From Acidobacteria bacterium RIFCSPLOWO2_12_FULL_68_19 (GTDB taxonomy: Bacteria > Acidobacteriota > Vicinamibacteria > Vicinamibacterales > UBA2999): a stretch of 49,323 bases of DNA. Under the pieces are notes generated by a model. That model was given only the letters and a program-made list of their open reading frames with translations. It searched no databases and had not been told where the DNA came from. Position 1 is the stretch's first letter. Every line of letters starts with the position of its first letter. Where the stretch lies: assembly GCA_001767525.1 (NCBI GenBank), contig MELF01000001.1, forward strand, positions 1 through 49,323, in the 5' to 3' direction. Positions 1 to 7,590 of this stretch are shown in pieces. The position numbers and the translations under genes are program-made.

Positions 1-132
1 GCCAAGAAGTCCCTCAGCAAGGCCTCTTGTACCACGCGGAGGCGTTTCTGTTTCTACCGAAATCGGCCCCTTCGTGAATTTTCCGGGCTAACCCTCCGCC
101 ACCGGGTACTGAACACCAAATTCTTTGGCTCC

Positions 133-190
133 GTACGTAGTGTCCGGCTTCAGCCGGACCCCGGTACGTAGTGTCCGGCTTTAGCCGGAC
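133..190. repeat. REP-like palindrome, two tandem copies
   Basis: Two 27-bp copies (133-159 and 164-190), spaced 31 bp apart, each contain the palindrome GTCCGGC-TTNA-GCCGGAC preceded by GTACGTAGT. The same unit recurs at 1731-1757 and 2864-2890. The second copy supplies the last two codons and the TAA stop of the ABC-F gene that ends at 181. Read on the minus strand the unit encodes the peptide GPAEAGHYV. It looks like a REP/BIME-type element; no RAYT transposase is seen in the window. Confidence 0.85.
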
Positions 191-2040
191 CGCGACTCCA
201 GCTCGTGCCATCGCTCGTACGCCTTCGCCAGCTCCCGTCCCACCTCGGTGAGCCGCGCGAGCGTCGCGGCAATTGCCTCGCCCCCCTCCTTGTAGAACCC
301 GGGCGCGGCGATGCGCGCGTTCAGCTCCTGCTCCTCGGCCTCGAGCGCCTCGATGCGCGCCGGCGCCGCTTCGAGCTCGCGCTGCTCCTTGTAGGACAGC
401 TTCCTGGACGCCACCGCCGCGGAAGCTCCGAGCGCGTCCGGCTTGCCGCGCGAGTCGCCAGGCATCGCGCCAGATGCAGGCCGGGTCCTCCTGGACCCGG
501 CATCAGGCTTGCGCCGCTGCCGCACCCAGTCCTCATACCCGCCGACGTACTCCTGCACCTCGCCCCCGCCCTCGAACGCAAACGTCGTCGTCACCACGTT
601 GTCCAGCAGCGCGCGGTCGTGGCTGACGAGAATGAGCGTCCCCGGCCACTCGGCGAGCTGCTCCTCGAGGAGCTCGAGCGTCTCGATGTCCAGGTCGTTG
701 GTCGGCTCGTCCAGGATGAGCACGTTGGCGGGACGCGTGAACAGGCGCGCGAGCATCAGCCGGTTGCGCTCGCCGCCCGAGAGCGCCTTGACGGGCGAGC
801 CGGCGCGCGCCTGCGGAAACAGGAAGTCGGCCAGATACGCGTTGACGTGGCGCGTGCGGCCGTTCACGGTCACCGTGTCGTTGCCGTCGCCGATCGTGGC
901 GAAGACCGTCCGCTCGGGATCGAGCTGCTCGCGCTGCTGATCGTAGTAGGCAATCTCGACGTTCGCGCCGCGCCGCACCTCGCCGGAATCGGGCTGCAGC
1001 TCGCCGAGCAGCAGCTTCAGGAGCGTCGTCTTGCCGGCGCCGTTCGGCCCGAGCAGCCCGATCCGATCGCCGCGGATGATGCGCGCGGAGAATTCGCGGA
1101 TGACCGGCGTCCCGTCGTACGCCTTGCTGACCTGGTCGAGCTCGAACACCATCTTGCCGGACTGCTGCGCCCGTGCGCCGGCGATTGCGCTGTCGAGGCG
1201 CACCTGCCCGATCTCTTCACGCCGTGCGAGCCGTTCGGCGCGCATCGCCTCCAGCGCGCGGACGCGCCCCTCGTTTCGCGTGCGCCGCGCCTTGATCCCC
1301 TGGCGTATCCACGCTTCTTCTTCCGCGAGCTTGTCGTCGAATCGCGCCTGCTCGGCAGCCTCGGCCGACATCGCCTCCTCTTTCCGGCGCAGGTAGATCG
1401 CGTAGTCGCCCGGCCACGACGTGAGGCGGCCGCGGTCCAGCTCGATGATGCGCGTGGCGAGGTGCTGGAGGAACGCGCGGTCGTGCGTGACGAAGATGAC
1501 GGCGCCCTGGTAGCCGGCGAGGAACTCTTCGAGCCAGGTGATCGCCTCGATGTCGAGGTGATTGGTCGGCTCGTCGAGGAGCAGCAGGCCGGGCTGTCCG
1601 ACCAGCGCGCGGGCCAGGAGCACCCTGCGGCGCCAGCCGCCGGAGAGCGTGTCCACGATCGCATCGCCGTCGAGATTCAACCGCGACAGCACCATGTCCA
1701 CGGCGTGCTGCCGGCGCCACTCCTCGTCGGGTACGTAGTGTCCGGCTTCAGCGGGACCCGCCACGATGTGCCCTTCGGCGACGACGTCGGCGACGGAGCT
1801 GGCGGTGGAGAGCGGGATGTCCTGCTCCAGGCGGGCGGTGTGGAGGCCGGGCTCGCGCCAGACGGTGCCCGAGTCGGGCAGCAGGGCGCCGCTGAGGATC
1901 TTCAGGAGCGTGGACTTGCCGGTGCCGTTCCGGCCGATGACGGCGATGCGCTCGCGCGGCTCCACGCGGAGCGCGACCTCGTCCAGGAGCGGCAGATGGC
2001 CGAACGCGATCGAGACTGCGTCCAGCGTGACCAGGGGCAT
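181..2040 (-). CDS. ABC-F family ATPase (Uup/Ettx-like)
   Basis: A soluble tandem ABC ATPase of 619 residues without membrane segments, as in ABC-F proteins that act on the ribosome (Uup, EttA, antibiotic-protection types). Domain 1 has Walker A GRNGTGKST (residues 36-44), signature LSGGW and Walker B with DEPTNHLD. A charged linker helix follows around residues 240-300. Domain 2 has GPNGAGKTT, LSGGERNR and DEPTNDLD. The C-terminal ~100 residues are a Lys/Glu/Ala-rich coiled coil as in Uup. Two palindromic repeats sit inside the reading frame: residues 95-103 (GPAEAGHYV) come from a REP copy, and the linker before the coiled coil holds a 9-bp hairpin (about residues 513-520). The stop codon also comes from a REP copy. 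The frame stays open throughout, so the gene looks functional. The exact ABC-F subtype is uncertain. Confidence 0.93.
   Translation of the reverse strand: MPLVTLDAVSIAFGHLPLLDEVALRVEPRERIAVIGRNGTGKSTLLKILSGALLPDSGTVWREPGLHTARLEQDIPLSTASSVADVVAEGHIVAGPAEAGHYVPDEEWRRQHAVDMVLSRLNLDGDAIVDTLSGGWRRRVLLARALVGQPGLLLLDEPTNHLDIEAITWLEEFLAGYQGAVIFVTHDRAFLQHLATRIIELDRGRLTSWPGDYAIYLRRKEEAMSAEAAEQARFDDKLAEEEAWIRQGIKARRTRNEGRVRALEAMRAERLARREEIGQVRLDSAIAGARAQQSGKMVFELDQVSKAYDGTPVIREFSARIIRGDRIGLLGPNGAGKTTLLKLLLGELQPDSGEVRRGANVEIAYYDQQREQLDPERTVFATIGDGNDTVTVNGRTRHVNAYLADFLFPQARAGSPVKALSGGERNRLMLARLFTRPANVLILDEPTNDLDIETLELLEEQLAEWPGTLILVSHDRALLDNVVTTTFAFEGGGEVQEYVGGYEDWVRQRRKPDAGSRRTRPASGAMPGDSRGKPDALGASAAVASRKLSYKEQRELEAAPARIEALEAEEQELNARIAAPGFYKEGGEAIAATLARLTEVGRELAKAYERWHELESRSG
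480..501. repeat. Perfect hairpin inside ABC-F gene
   Basis: GCCGGGTCC-TCCT-GGACCCGGC forms a perfect 9-bp stem with a 4-base loop, and flanking GATGC/CATC extends it imperfectly (474-504). It lies in the Pro/Arg/Ser-rich linker before the C-terminal coiled coil of the ABC-F protein, where a translated insertion is harmless. Its core differs from the 133-190 palindrome, so it is probably a second REP family. Confidence 0.7.
1731..1757. repeat. REP-like palindrome inserted in-frame in ABC-F
   Basis: A 27-bp copy of the unit seen at 133-190 and 2864-2890, with one mismatch in the right arm (GCGGGAC for GCCGGAC). It is in frame in the first ABC domain between Walker A and the signature motif, adding GPAEAGHYV at residues 95-103 without disrupting the frame. 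Confidence 0.85.
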
Positions 2041-2106
2041 CTCTCCACCCTACTACGGCTTCCGGGCGCTTTGCGCGCTGCGTCTTCTGGCGTAACGTGG
2101 AAGCCT

Positions 2107-2433
2107 ATGGCGGAAATGAGGCAGATCGTGAAGCTGCTCGAGGAGCAGCGGCGTGCGCTGATGGATCAGCTCGCTGCCGTGGACAAGGCAATTGCGGCGC
2201 TCGACAGCGCCGACGATCCCGCCGAACCCGCGGCACGGCAGGTCAAGGCACGCCGCACGCAGACCGATTCGCATAAACATGCGATTGCGGTGGGAAAGCG
2301 CAAGGCCCGCAACGCGCGTGACGCCGCGAAGGGCCTGATGCGCGAGGTCCACGACGACGACTTCGTGCCCGCGGTCGGCCGGCGGGGCGACGGCGACGCC
2401 GACGCGCCAAGGCTCGTCAAGAAGAAACCCTAA
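2107..2433 (+). CDS. Small charged coiled-coil protein, unknown function
   Basis: A 108-residue protein starting at ATG 2107. Residues 1-35 are an amphipathic helix of coiled-coil type (MAEMRQIVKLLEEQRRALMD). The rest is rich in Lys, Arg and Ala with acidic patches near the C-terminus and ends in KKKP, so nucleic-acid or ribosome binding is possible. No known domain is recognised. It is transcribed divergently from the ABC-F gene (66 bp between the starts), and its TAA stop overlaps the TAG stop of the convergent arfB-like gene by two bases. It is real rather than a shadow because the codons show the expected strong GC bias at third positions and the start region is compact. Confidence 0.65.
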   Translation: MAEMRQIVKLLEEQRRALMDQLAAVDKAIAALDSADDPAEPAARQVKARRTQTDSHKHAIAVGKRKARNARDAAKGLMREVHDDDFVPAVGRRGDGDADAPRLVKKKP

Positions 2434-2852
2434 TCGTCGTCGCGCGAGCTGCGACCCCGCAGCGCCTTCACCTTCGCCCGCTTCTTCTTGCCTGTCAGCC
2501 GCTTCTCCTTCGCGGCCGCCTTCGGCTTCGTCGCCCGCCGCACGCGCGGCCTGACCAGCGCCTGCCGTATCAGCGCCACCAGCCGCTCGCGCGCGGCCTC
2601 GCGGTTCTGCAGCTGCGTCCGGTGCGCGCGGCTGTCGATGAGCAGCACGTCGCCCTGCGTGATCCGGCTTCCCGCCAGCGCGATCAGCCGCTGCTTCACG
2701 TCGTGCGGCAGCGGCGACGCGCCGACGTCGAAGCGGAGCTCCACGGCGGTGGCCACCTTGTTGACGTTCTGGCCGCCCGGCCCTGAGGCGCGCACGAACC
2801 GCTCCTCGACAAGATCATCATCGAGCGCGATGGCGTCACTGATCTGGATCAT
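2430..2852 (-). CDS. arfB: Peptidyl-tRNA hydrolase ArfB (ribosome rescue)
   Basis: A 140-residue release-factor-like protein. Residues 12-37 hold the catalytic GGQ motif in the context RASGPGGQNVNKV, the loop that hydrolyses peptidyl-tRNA in stalled ribosomes. The C-terminal ~40 residues form the basic tail (KPKAAAKEKRLTGKKK) that in ArfB/YaeJ inserts into the empty mRNA channel of a stalled ribosome. Length and architecture match ArfB rather than full release factors, which have extra domains. Start chosen at ATG 2850-2852; the frame stays open further upstream only through the REP element at 2864-2890. With the ABC-F and YciH genes it makes a small group of translation-related genes. Confidence 0.93.
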   Translation of the reverse strand: MIQISDAIALDDDLVEERFVRASGPGGQNVNKVATAVELRFDVGASPLPHDVKQRLIALAGSRITQGDVLLIDSRAHRTQLQNREAARERLVALIRQALVRPRVRRATKPKAAAKEKRLTGKKKRAKVKALRGRSSRDDD

Positions 2853-2863
2853 CAGTACAAGTT

Positions 2864-2890
2864 GTACGTAGTGTCCGGCTTTAGCCGGAC
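2864..2890. repeat. REP-like palindrome upstream of arfB
   Basis: A 27-bp copy identical to the unit at 164-190, with palindrome GTCCGGC-TTTA-GCCGGAC. It lies 11 bp upstream of the arfB start, between arfB and the divergent YciH gene, where it could affect either promoter. Confidence 0.85.
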
Positions 2891-2957
2891 CTGACAGACT
2901 CAATTCTAGGTTCGAATCCGGCTTGCGGCGGATGCGGCGCTCATCAATGATGGGGAC

Positions 2958-3314
2958 GTGCACGCCCGGGACAACTCCAGGACTGTCTACTCGACGACGG
3001 CAGGCCGAACCTGCCCTAAGTGCGGGTGGCCTGCGCGCGACTGCAAGTGCAGCCGCCCGGCGGAGGAGGCCGTTCCAGCGCGCCCGGTCGCGAAGCTGCG
3101 GATCGAGAAGAAGGCGCGAGGGGGCAAGACGGTCACGGTGGTTGACGGATTGCCACGGAACAGCGCCTTTCTGAGGAACTTGAGCCAGGAGCTGAAACGC
3201 GCGTGTGGCGCCGGCGGATCCGTCTTCGACACCGGCGTCGAAGTGCAGGGCGACATGCGCGAACGCGTGCGCGCCGTCCTGCTCGCCAGGGGATTCATCG
3301 TCAAAGGCGGCTGA
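2958..3314 (+). CDS. yciH: YciH/SUI1-family translation factor (eIF1-like)
   Basis: A 118-residue protein starting at GTG 2958. The N-terminus carries a small zinc-binding cluster CPKCGWPARDCKC (about residues 19-31) typical of bacterial and archaeal SUI1-type proteins. Residues ~45-118 form the SUI1 fold, with KLRIEKKARGGKTVTVVDGL and the basic loop, and the protein ends LLARGFIVKGG. YciH in E. coli resembles eIF1 and influences initiation fidelity. It is transcribed divergently from arfB. A short N-terminal extension before VYSTTAGR makes the exact start uncertain. Confidence 0.9.
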   Translation: MHARDNSRTVYSTTAGRTCPKCGWPARDCKCSRPAEEAVPARPVAKLRIEKKARGGKTVTVVDGLPRNSAFLRNLSQELKRACGAGGSVFDTGVEVQGDMRERVRAVLLARGFIVKGG

Positions 3315-3397
3315 GGGCTCGGCCATCCGGCGAAACCTCGGCGAATGACCTCGGTTGTCACCGCCGCTCGGTATCGTGGCCCTTTCGAGGAGGCCAC

Positions 3398-3736
3398 ATG
3401 TCGACCGCCGAACGCCGCCGCACCCGTGGGCCCCGGCATCTCTGCCAGCGCTGCCGCGACCGTAAAGCCCGGTTCAATTACCACGGCGTCGTCCGCGCCG
3501 ATTACGATCAGCCGCCTTCGCTCGAGCAGCTTCGGCGCCCAGGCACCGTTTGTTTCGAGTGCTACCGCCGCGAACTGAACAAGGCGCGGGCGCGGCGCCT
3601 CGCGGAGCGTGCGCGGATGCCGTCGCCGTTCACGGCCTCTGACGGAGGCCCCACACGAGTACTGGACACCCGTCAGGTCGGCCATCGCCGGCGGATGCTC
3701 GAGCACTTGGAGCACGAGGCTTCCGCGGCGTCCTGA
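3398..3736 (+). CDS. Small basic protein with two CxxC knuckles
   Basis: A 112-residue protein with a strong Shine-Dalgarno (GAGGAGG, ~3386-3393) five bases before ATG 3398. Two cysteine pairs, CQRC (residues ~17-20) and CFEC (~52-55), could make one zinc ribbon, and the protein is very Arg-rich. No family is recognised. It follows the YciH gene by 83 bp on the same strand. Nucleic-acid binding is a reasonable guess only. Confidence 0.7.
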   Translation: MSTAERRRTRGPRHLCQRCRDRKARFNYHGVVRADYDQPPSLEQLRRPGTVCFECYRRELNKARARRLAERARMPSPFTASDGGPTRVLDTRQVGHRRRMLEHLEHEASAAS

Positions 3737-3845
3737 CCGGGCTCATTTGAGGCCTGCACGCACTCACGTCGACACCCTTCGGCCTGCTGTGCGCTAACAC
3801 ATCAGGAGTTCCACCAGCGCCAGGGCGGCTGATAAGCTCTGCCGC

Positions 3846-4997
3846 ATGCCCGTGGAACTTGGCGTCTGGCGCATCGACGGTCAACTGTCTCGCGTCCAGG
3901 CCGGCCCGCTCGATCTCGAATCCAGGCTCGAGGACATCCTCGACAGTGAAATCGCGATTGCCAACCCGGATTGGATGATCATTGGCCGCCAAGTGATCAC
4001 GCCGCATGGCGGTAGGGTCGACCTCCTCGCGATTGATCGAGACGGCAACCTCGTGATTGTGGAATTGAAGCGCAACCACATGCCGCGGGACATCGTCACG
4101 CAGGTTCTCGACTACGGTTCCTGGGTCGGCACGTTGCGGGCAGAAGACATCGCCCCCATATTCAATGCGTACCGGAAGACGCGGTTTCCGAACGAGCCCA
4201 CACTGTCAATTGACGCTGCCTTCTGCCGACGATTCGGCCTCAAGTCGATGCCCGAGGAGCTCAACGAACGCCACGAGCTGGTCATCGTCGGCTCAGAGTT
4301 CGACGCCGACACAGAACGGATCGTGACCTACCTGTCGGATACCCACGGCGTCAACATCAACGCGGTGTTCTTTCGGGTCTTCAAGGATGGAGATCGTGAG
4401 TACCTGACCAGGGCCTGGCTCAGAGAGCCCGAGTCATCCGGGTCGTCGCCTGGCGCGTCAACGTCACTGAGGTCCGCGTCGTCGCCGAAAGGTGACTGGA
4501 ACGGCGAATACTACGTCTCGTTCGGTGACTTGGACGACTCCGGCAGGAGCTGGGAGGATGCGGTCAAGTACGGTTTCATCAGCGGCGGGGGCGGCGAATT
4601 CTACGTGAGAACGCTCTCACTCTTGTCACCTGGCGACCGGGTGTGGGTCAACGTGCCTGGAGAAGGGTATGTCGGAGTTGGCGAGGTTACGAAGCCGGTC
4701 GTGCGCATCGACCAGTTCCTCGTTCCTGGACCCGGCGGGCGAGATGTTCCGATCACGGAAGTCCCGCTCAAAGGGCCACGAATCGTCGAAAGCTTGAAAA
4801 CCGCCGAGGTGCCCGAACACCTCGTCGGCGTCCGCTGGCTCGCATCCGTTCCGAGGAACAAGGCAATCAAGGAGAAGGGGCTCTTCGGAAATCAAAACAC
4901 TGTCGCGCGGCCACGTGATCCAAAGTGGGCCTATACCATCGAACGCCTCCGAGAGCGGTTCGGTATCGTCGACGGCCGGCTTGGGCAGCAAGACTGA
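3846..4997 (+). CDS. DUF91/NucS-like PD-(D/E)XK nuclease
   Basis: A 383-residue protein. Residues ~20-160 match the DUF91 endonuclease family: GGRVDLLAIDRDGNLVIVEL followed by KRN gives the catalytic D...ExK set, and the following helix VTQVLDYGSWVG is typical of the fold. After a Ser/Pro linker (~200-220), residues ~225-345 form a second beta-rich domain (YYVSFGDLD, GDRVWVNVPGEGYVGVGEV) that resembles PUA/EVE-like modified-base-binding modules, though I am not sure of that. It lies just upstream of type I restriction remnants and a DUF4268 nuclease, so a role in phage or plasmid restriction is likely. Start at ATG 3846 fits DUF91 N-termini. Confidence 0.8.
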   Translation: MPVELGVWRIDGQLSRVQAGPLDLESRLEDILDSEIAIANPDWMIIGRQVITPHGGRVDLLAIDRDGNLVIVELKRNHMPRDIVTQVLDYGSWVGTLRAEDIAPIFNAYRKTRFPNEPTLSIDAAFCRRFGLKSMPEELNERHELVIVGSEFDADTERIVTYLSDTHGVNINAVFFRVFKDGDREYLTRAWLREPESSGSSPGASTSLRSASSPKGDWNGEYYVSFGDLDDSGRSWEDAVKYGFISGGGGEFYVRTLSLLSPGDRVWVNVPGEGYVGVGEVTKPVVRIDQFLVPGPGGRDVPITEVPLKGPRIVESLKTAEVPEHLVGVRWLASVPRNKAIKEKGLFGNQNTVARPRDPKWAYTIERLRERFGIVDGRLGQQD

Positions 4998-5009
4998 CCA
5001 CCTTGCCCG

Positions 5010-5310
5010 ATGGACAAGAAGCAGCTCAGCGAGCGTGACATCTGCACGAAGTTCATCACGCCGGCCCTGCGCCAGGCGGGCTGGGACGAGCTGACGCAGC
5101 TTCGCGAGGAGGTCAGCTTCACGAAAGGCCGGGTCATCGTTCGCGGCCAGATGGTCAAACGGGGCAAGGCCAAGCGCGCCGACTACATCCTGTACTACAA
5201 GCCGAACATTCCTCTCGCGGTCGTCGAGGCCAAGGACAACAACTGCAGCGTGGGCGACGGCATGCAGCAGGCGATGGAGTACGCCGAGACCCTGCAGCTC
5301 CCCTTCGTGT
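5010..5310 (+). pseudogene. hsdR: hsdR 5' fragment (type I restriction subunit R)
   Basis: The first ~100 residues are a clear type I restriction endonuclease R-subunit N-terminus: KKQLSERDICTKFITPAL, then the nuclease core KRADYILYYKPNIPLAVVEA followed by KDN (D...ExK), then DGMQQAMEYAETLQLPFVC. An intact HsdR continues for another ~900 residues with a helicase motor. Here homology stops at about 5310 and the sequence passes, in another frame, into the middle of hsdS. The stop in the original frame is at 5580-5582. The helicase part, hsdM and the start of hsdS are all missing, so the restriction activity is lost. Confidence 0.85.
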
Positions 5311-5325
5311 GTTCGCCCGTACCTC

Positions 5326-6558
5326 TTGAACGTCGCCATCATCGAAGACGATATCTCTCCGGCTCCTATAGCGAGTACCGCTTTTGCGGTGCTCAATGGC
5401 TTCGGACTCGTCGTACCGCGATACCAGTGGATCGTGCTGCGGAGCCCTTTCATGGTTGCGTGCGTCGAGACCAAGATGCGCGGGCAGGCCTATCCGGCCA
5501 TCAACGATTCCGACTTCGCGTTGTTGCTCTTTCCCCTCCCCCCTCTTGCCGAGCAGCACCGCATCGTGGCCAAGGTCGATGAGTTGATGGCGCTGTGCGA
5601 TCGGTTGGCGGCAGATCGGGCCGAGCGAGAGGCAACCCGCGACCGACTGGCCGCGGCAAGCCTCGCCCGTCTCAACGCCCCCGACCCCGTGACATTTCGG
5701 GACGACGCCCGCTTCGCGCTCGACGCGTTTCCGGCCATCACCACGCGCCCCGACCAGATCGCGCAGCTTCGCCAGAACATCCTCAACCTCGCCATGCGCG
5801 GCAAACTGGTGCCGCAGGCCGTGGGTGACGAACCTGCCACGTTAGAGCTTGCCCGCTTAGCCTCCAGTCAGGCCAAGACAAGGGTTGGCCGCGACTGGGT
5901 AGGCGATATGTCTGTTCCAATAGAGAGAGCCTTCCTATTACCTCGGGGGTGGGCCTGGACGCGAGTGGGGAACGCTGTCGAGCGCATAACAGTCGGGTTT
6001 GTCGGCCCAATGAAGGACCAATACGTCGAATCCGGCGTTCCGTTCCTTCGCAGTCAGAATGTTCGGGCGAATTGTTTCCGCAAAGACGGGCTGGTGTACA
6101 TCGCGCCGAAGTTCCATGAACGCATCATCAAGTCGGCACTACAGCCAGGCGATGTCGTCGTCGTTCGCTCGGGCAACGTTGGAACGGCTTGTGTGATCCC
6201 CTCGTCGTTGACTGAAGCGAACTGTTCGGATCTTGTCGTCGTCAAGAGACCGAGGGCAGTGCTTTCAGCCTACCTTTGTTATTACCTAAATTCTCTAGCG
6301 GCGTCTCACATAGAGGTTGGTTCCGTTGGCGTTGCCCTGACCCATTTCAATACGAAGTCGGTCGCGACCCTGCCTCTTCCTCTCCCACCCCTCGCCGAGC
6401 AACGCCGCATCGTGGCCGAGGTCAATGAGCTGATGGTGCTGTGCGACCGGCTGGAGGCAAGCCTTGCCACTGGCGAAGACACTCGTCGCCGCCTGCTTGA
6501 CGCGCTCCTGTTCGAAGCGCTCGCGCCGGCCTCACGTACTCTGGAGTCAGTTGTATGA
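5326..6558 (+). CDS. hsdS: Type I restriction specificity subunit HsdS, 5'-truncated
   Basis: A 410-residue product from TTG 5326; homology already begins near 5312 in the same frame (RPYLLN). Residues 1-65 are the end of the first target-recognition domain, followed by the conserved LPPLAEQHRIVAKVDELMALCD helix (coiled-coil spacer 1). Residues ~160-345 are a complete second target-recognition domain (FLLPRGWAWTRVGNAVERI ... LRSQNVR), closed by the second conserved helix LPPLAEQRRIVAEVNELM. Most of the first domain is gone, and no hsdM is present in the window. It may be expressed but cannot act alone. The stop overlaps the next gene's start (ATGA, 6555-6558). Confidence 0.85.
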   Translation: MNVAIIEDDISPAPIASTAFAVLNGFGLVVPRYQWIVLRSPFMVACVETKMRGQAYPAINDSDFALLLFPLPPLAEQHRIVAKVDELMALCDRLAADRAEREATRDRLAAASLARLNAPDPVTFRDDARFALDAFPAITTRPDQIAQLRQNILNLAMRGKLVPQAVGDEPATLELARLASSQAKTRVGRDWVGDMSVPIERAFLLPRGWAWTRVGNAVERITVGFVGPMKDQYVESGVPFLRSQNVRANCFRKDGLVYIAPKFHERIIKSALQPGDVVVVRSGNVGTACVIPSSLTEANCSDLVVVKRPRAVLSAYLCYYLNSLAASHIEVGSVGVALTHFNTKSVATLPLPLPPLAEQRRIVAEVNELMVLCDRLEASLATGEDTRRRLLDALLFEALAPASRTLESVV

Positions 6559-7541
6559 CACAGAATCTGGGTCGACTAGAACGCGTCGAGCTGCGCGACA
6601 TCTGGACCACCGAGGCGACTGACTTCACGCCGTGGCTGGCCCGTCCGGAGAACCTGTCGGTGCTGGGCGAGACGCTTGGCATTGACTTGGAACTGGAGGC
6701 ACAGGAGCGCGCCGTCGGACCGTTCCGGGCTGACATTTTGTGCAAAGAAATCGGGGCCGATCGCTGGGTGTTGATTGAGAACCAGCTCGAGCGAACGGAC
6801 CATAGCCATCTCGGACAACTCCTGACCTATGCGTCGGGGCTTGAAGCCGTCACGATTGTCTGGATCGCCGCGCGTTTTACCGAGGAGCACCGGTCGACGC
6901 TCGACTGGCTGAACCGGATCACGGATGACAGCTTCCGGTTCTTCGGCTTGGAAGTGGAGCTGTGGCGGATAGGAGCGTCGCCGGCAGCCCCGAAGTTCAA
7001 CATCGTTTCAAAGCCCAACGACTGGTCGCATTCCGTCGCGCAGGCCGCCCGCGCGATTGACGACGCGGAACTGTCTGAGACGCGAATCGCGCAGAGGGCG
7101 TACTGGGCGGCGCTGCATCCAGTGCTCAATGCGGCGGGGGGACCAGTGTCCGGCAATCGGAAGCCACAGCCACAGGCGTGGATGGTCTACCCGATCGGCC
7201 GCACCGGCTTCTGTTTGGCCGCTGTCATGATCCGGCCGAAAAAGCAGGTGCGTGCCGAACTTTACATTTCGGGCGACCAGGCCAAGGATCTTCTGGCGTC
7301 ACTCAAGGGCGAGCGTCAGGCGATTGAGCATGAGCTTGGCTATCCGCTCGAATGGGAGGAGTTACCGTCGCGGCGTGACTGCCGGATCGCTTCTTATCTC
7401 AATGCCGCAGACCCCGAGGACGAATCCGACTGGCCGCGTCAGCACGCGTGGCTGACGAAACGGCTGAACGACCTGCATCGGGTTCTCTCCCAGAGGGTCA
7501 AGGCGCTGGCTGGGGCTCCGCATTCACCCGATAGCGAGTGA
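6555..7541 (+). CDS. DUF4268 PD-(D/E)XK-like nuclease, RM-associated
   Basis: A 328-residue protein. Residues ~30-110 form a restriction-endonuclease-like fold with FRADILCKE and VLIENQLERTDHSHLGQLLT, the usual place of the D...ExK site; here the last position reads ENQ, as in several members of this family. Residues ~195-300 are the DUF4268 domain (AWMVYPIGRTGFCLAAVM, RAELYISGDQAKDLLASLK). It starts inside the hsdS stop codon (ATGA overlap), so it is translationally coupled to the specificity subunit. Genes of this type are common riders of type I RM operons. Its substrate is unknown. Confidence 0.85.
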   Translation: MTQNLGRLERVELRDIWTTEATDFTPWLARPENLSVLGETLGIDLELEAQERAVGPFRADILCKEIGADRWVLIENQLERTDHSHLGQLLTYASGLEAVTIVWIAARFTEEHRSTLDWLNRITDDSFRFFGLEVELWRIGASPAAPKFNIVSKPNDWSHSVAQAARAIDDAELSETRIAQRAYWAALHPVLNAAGGPVSGNRKPQPQAWMVYPIGRTGFCLAAVMIRPKKQVRAELYISGDQAKDLLASLKGERQAIEHELGYPLEWEELPSRRDCRIASYLNAADPEDESDWPRQHAWLTKRLNDLHRVLSQRVKALAGAPHSPDSE

Positions 7542-7590
7542 CCACCCTCTGCCCCGGGCCCACCTGAAGAGAACAGAGGACTTCGGATGT

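Noticed and set aside
14-211. A 65-codon minus-strand frame at the window start
   Set aside because: Half of it is translated REP repeat; no start context or conserved sequence supports a gene.
205-2433. A 742-codon plus-strand frame covering the ABC-F gene
   Set aside because: It is antisense to a clear ABC-F protein; only its last 108 codons (from 2107) lie outside that gene and are kept as a separate small gene.
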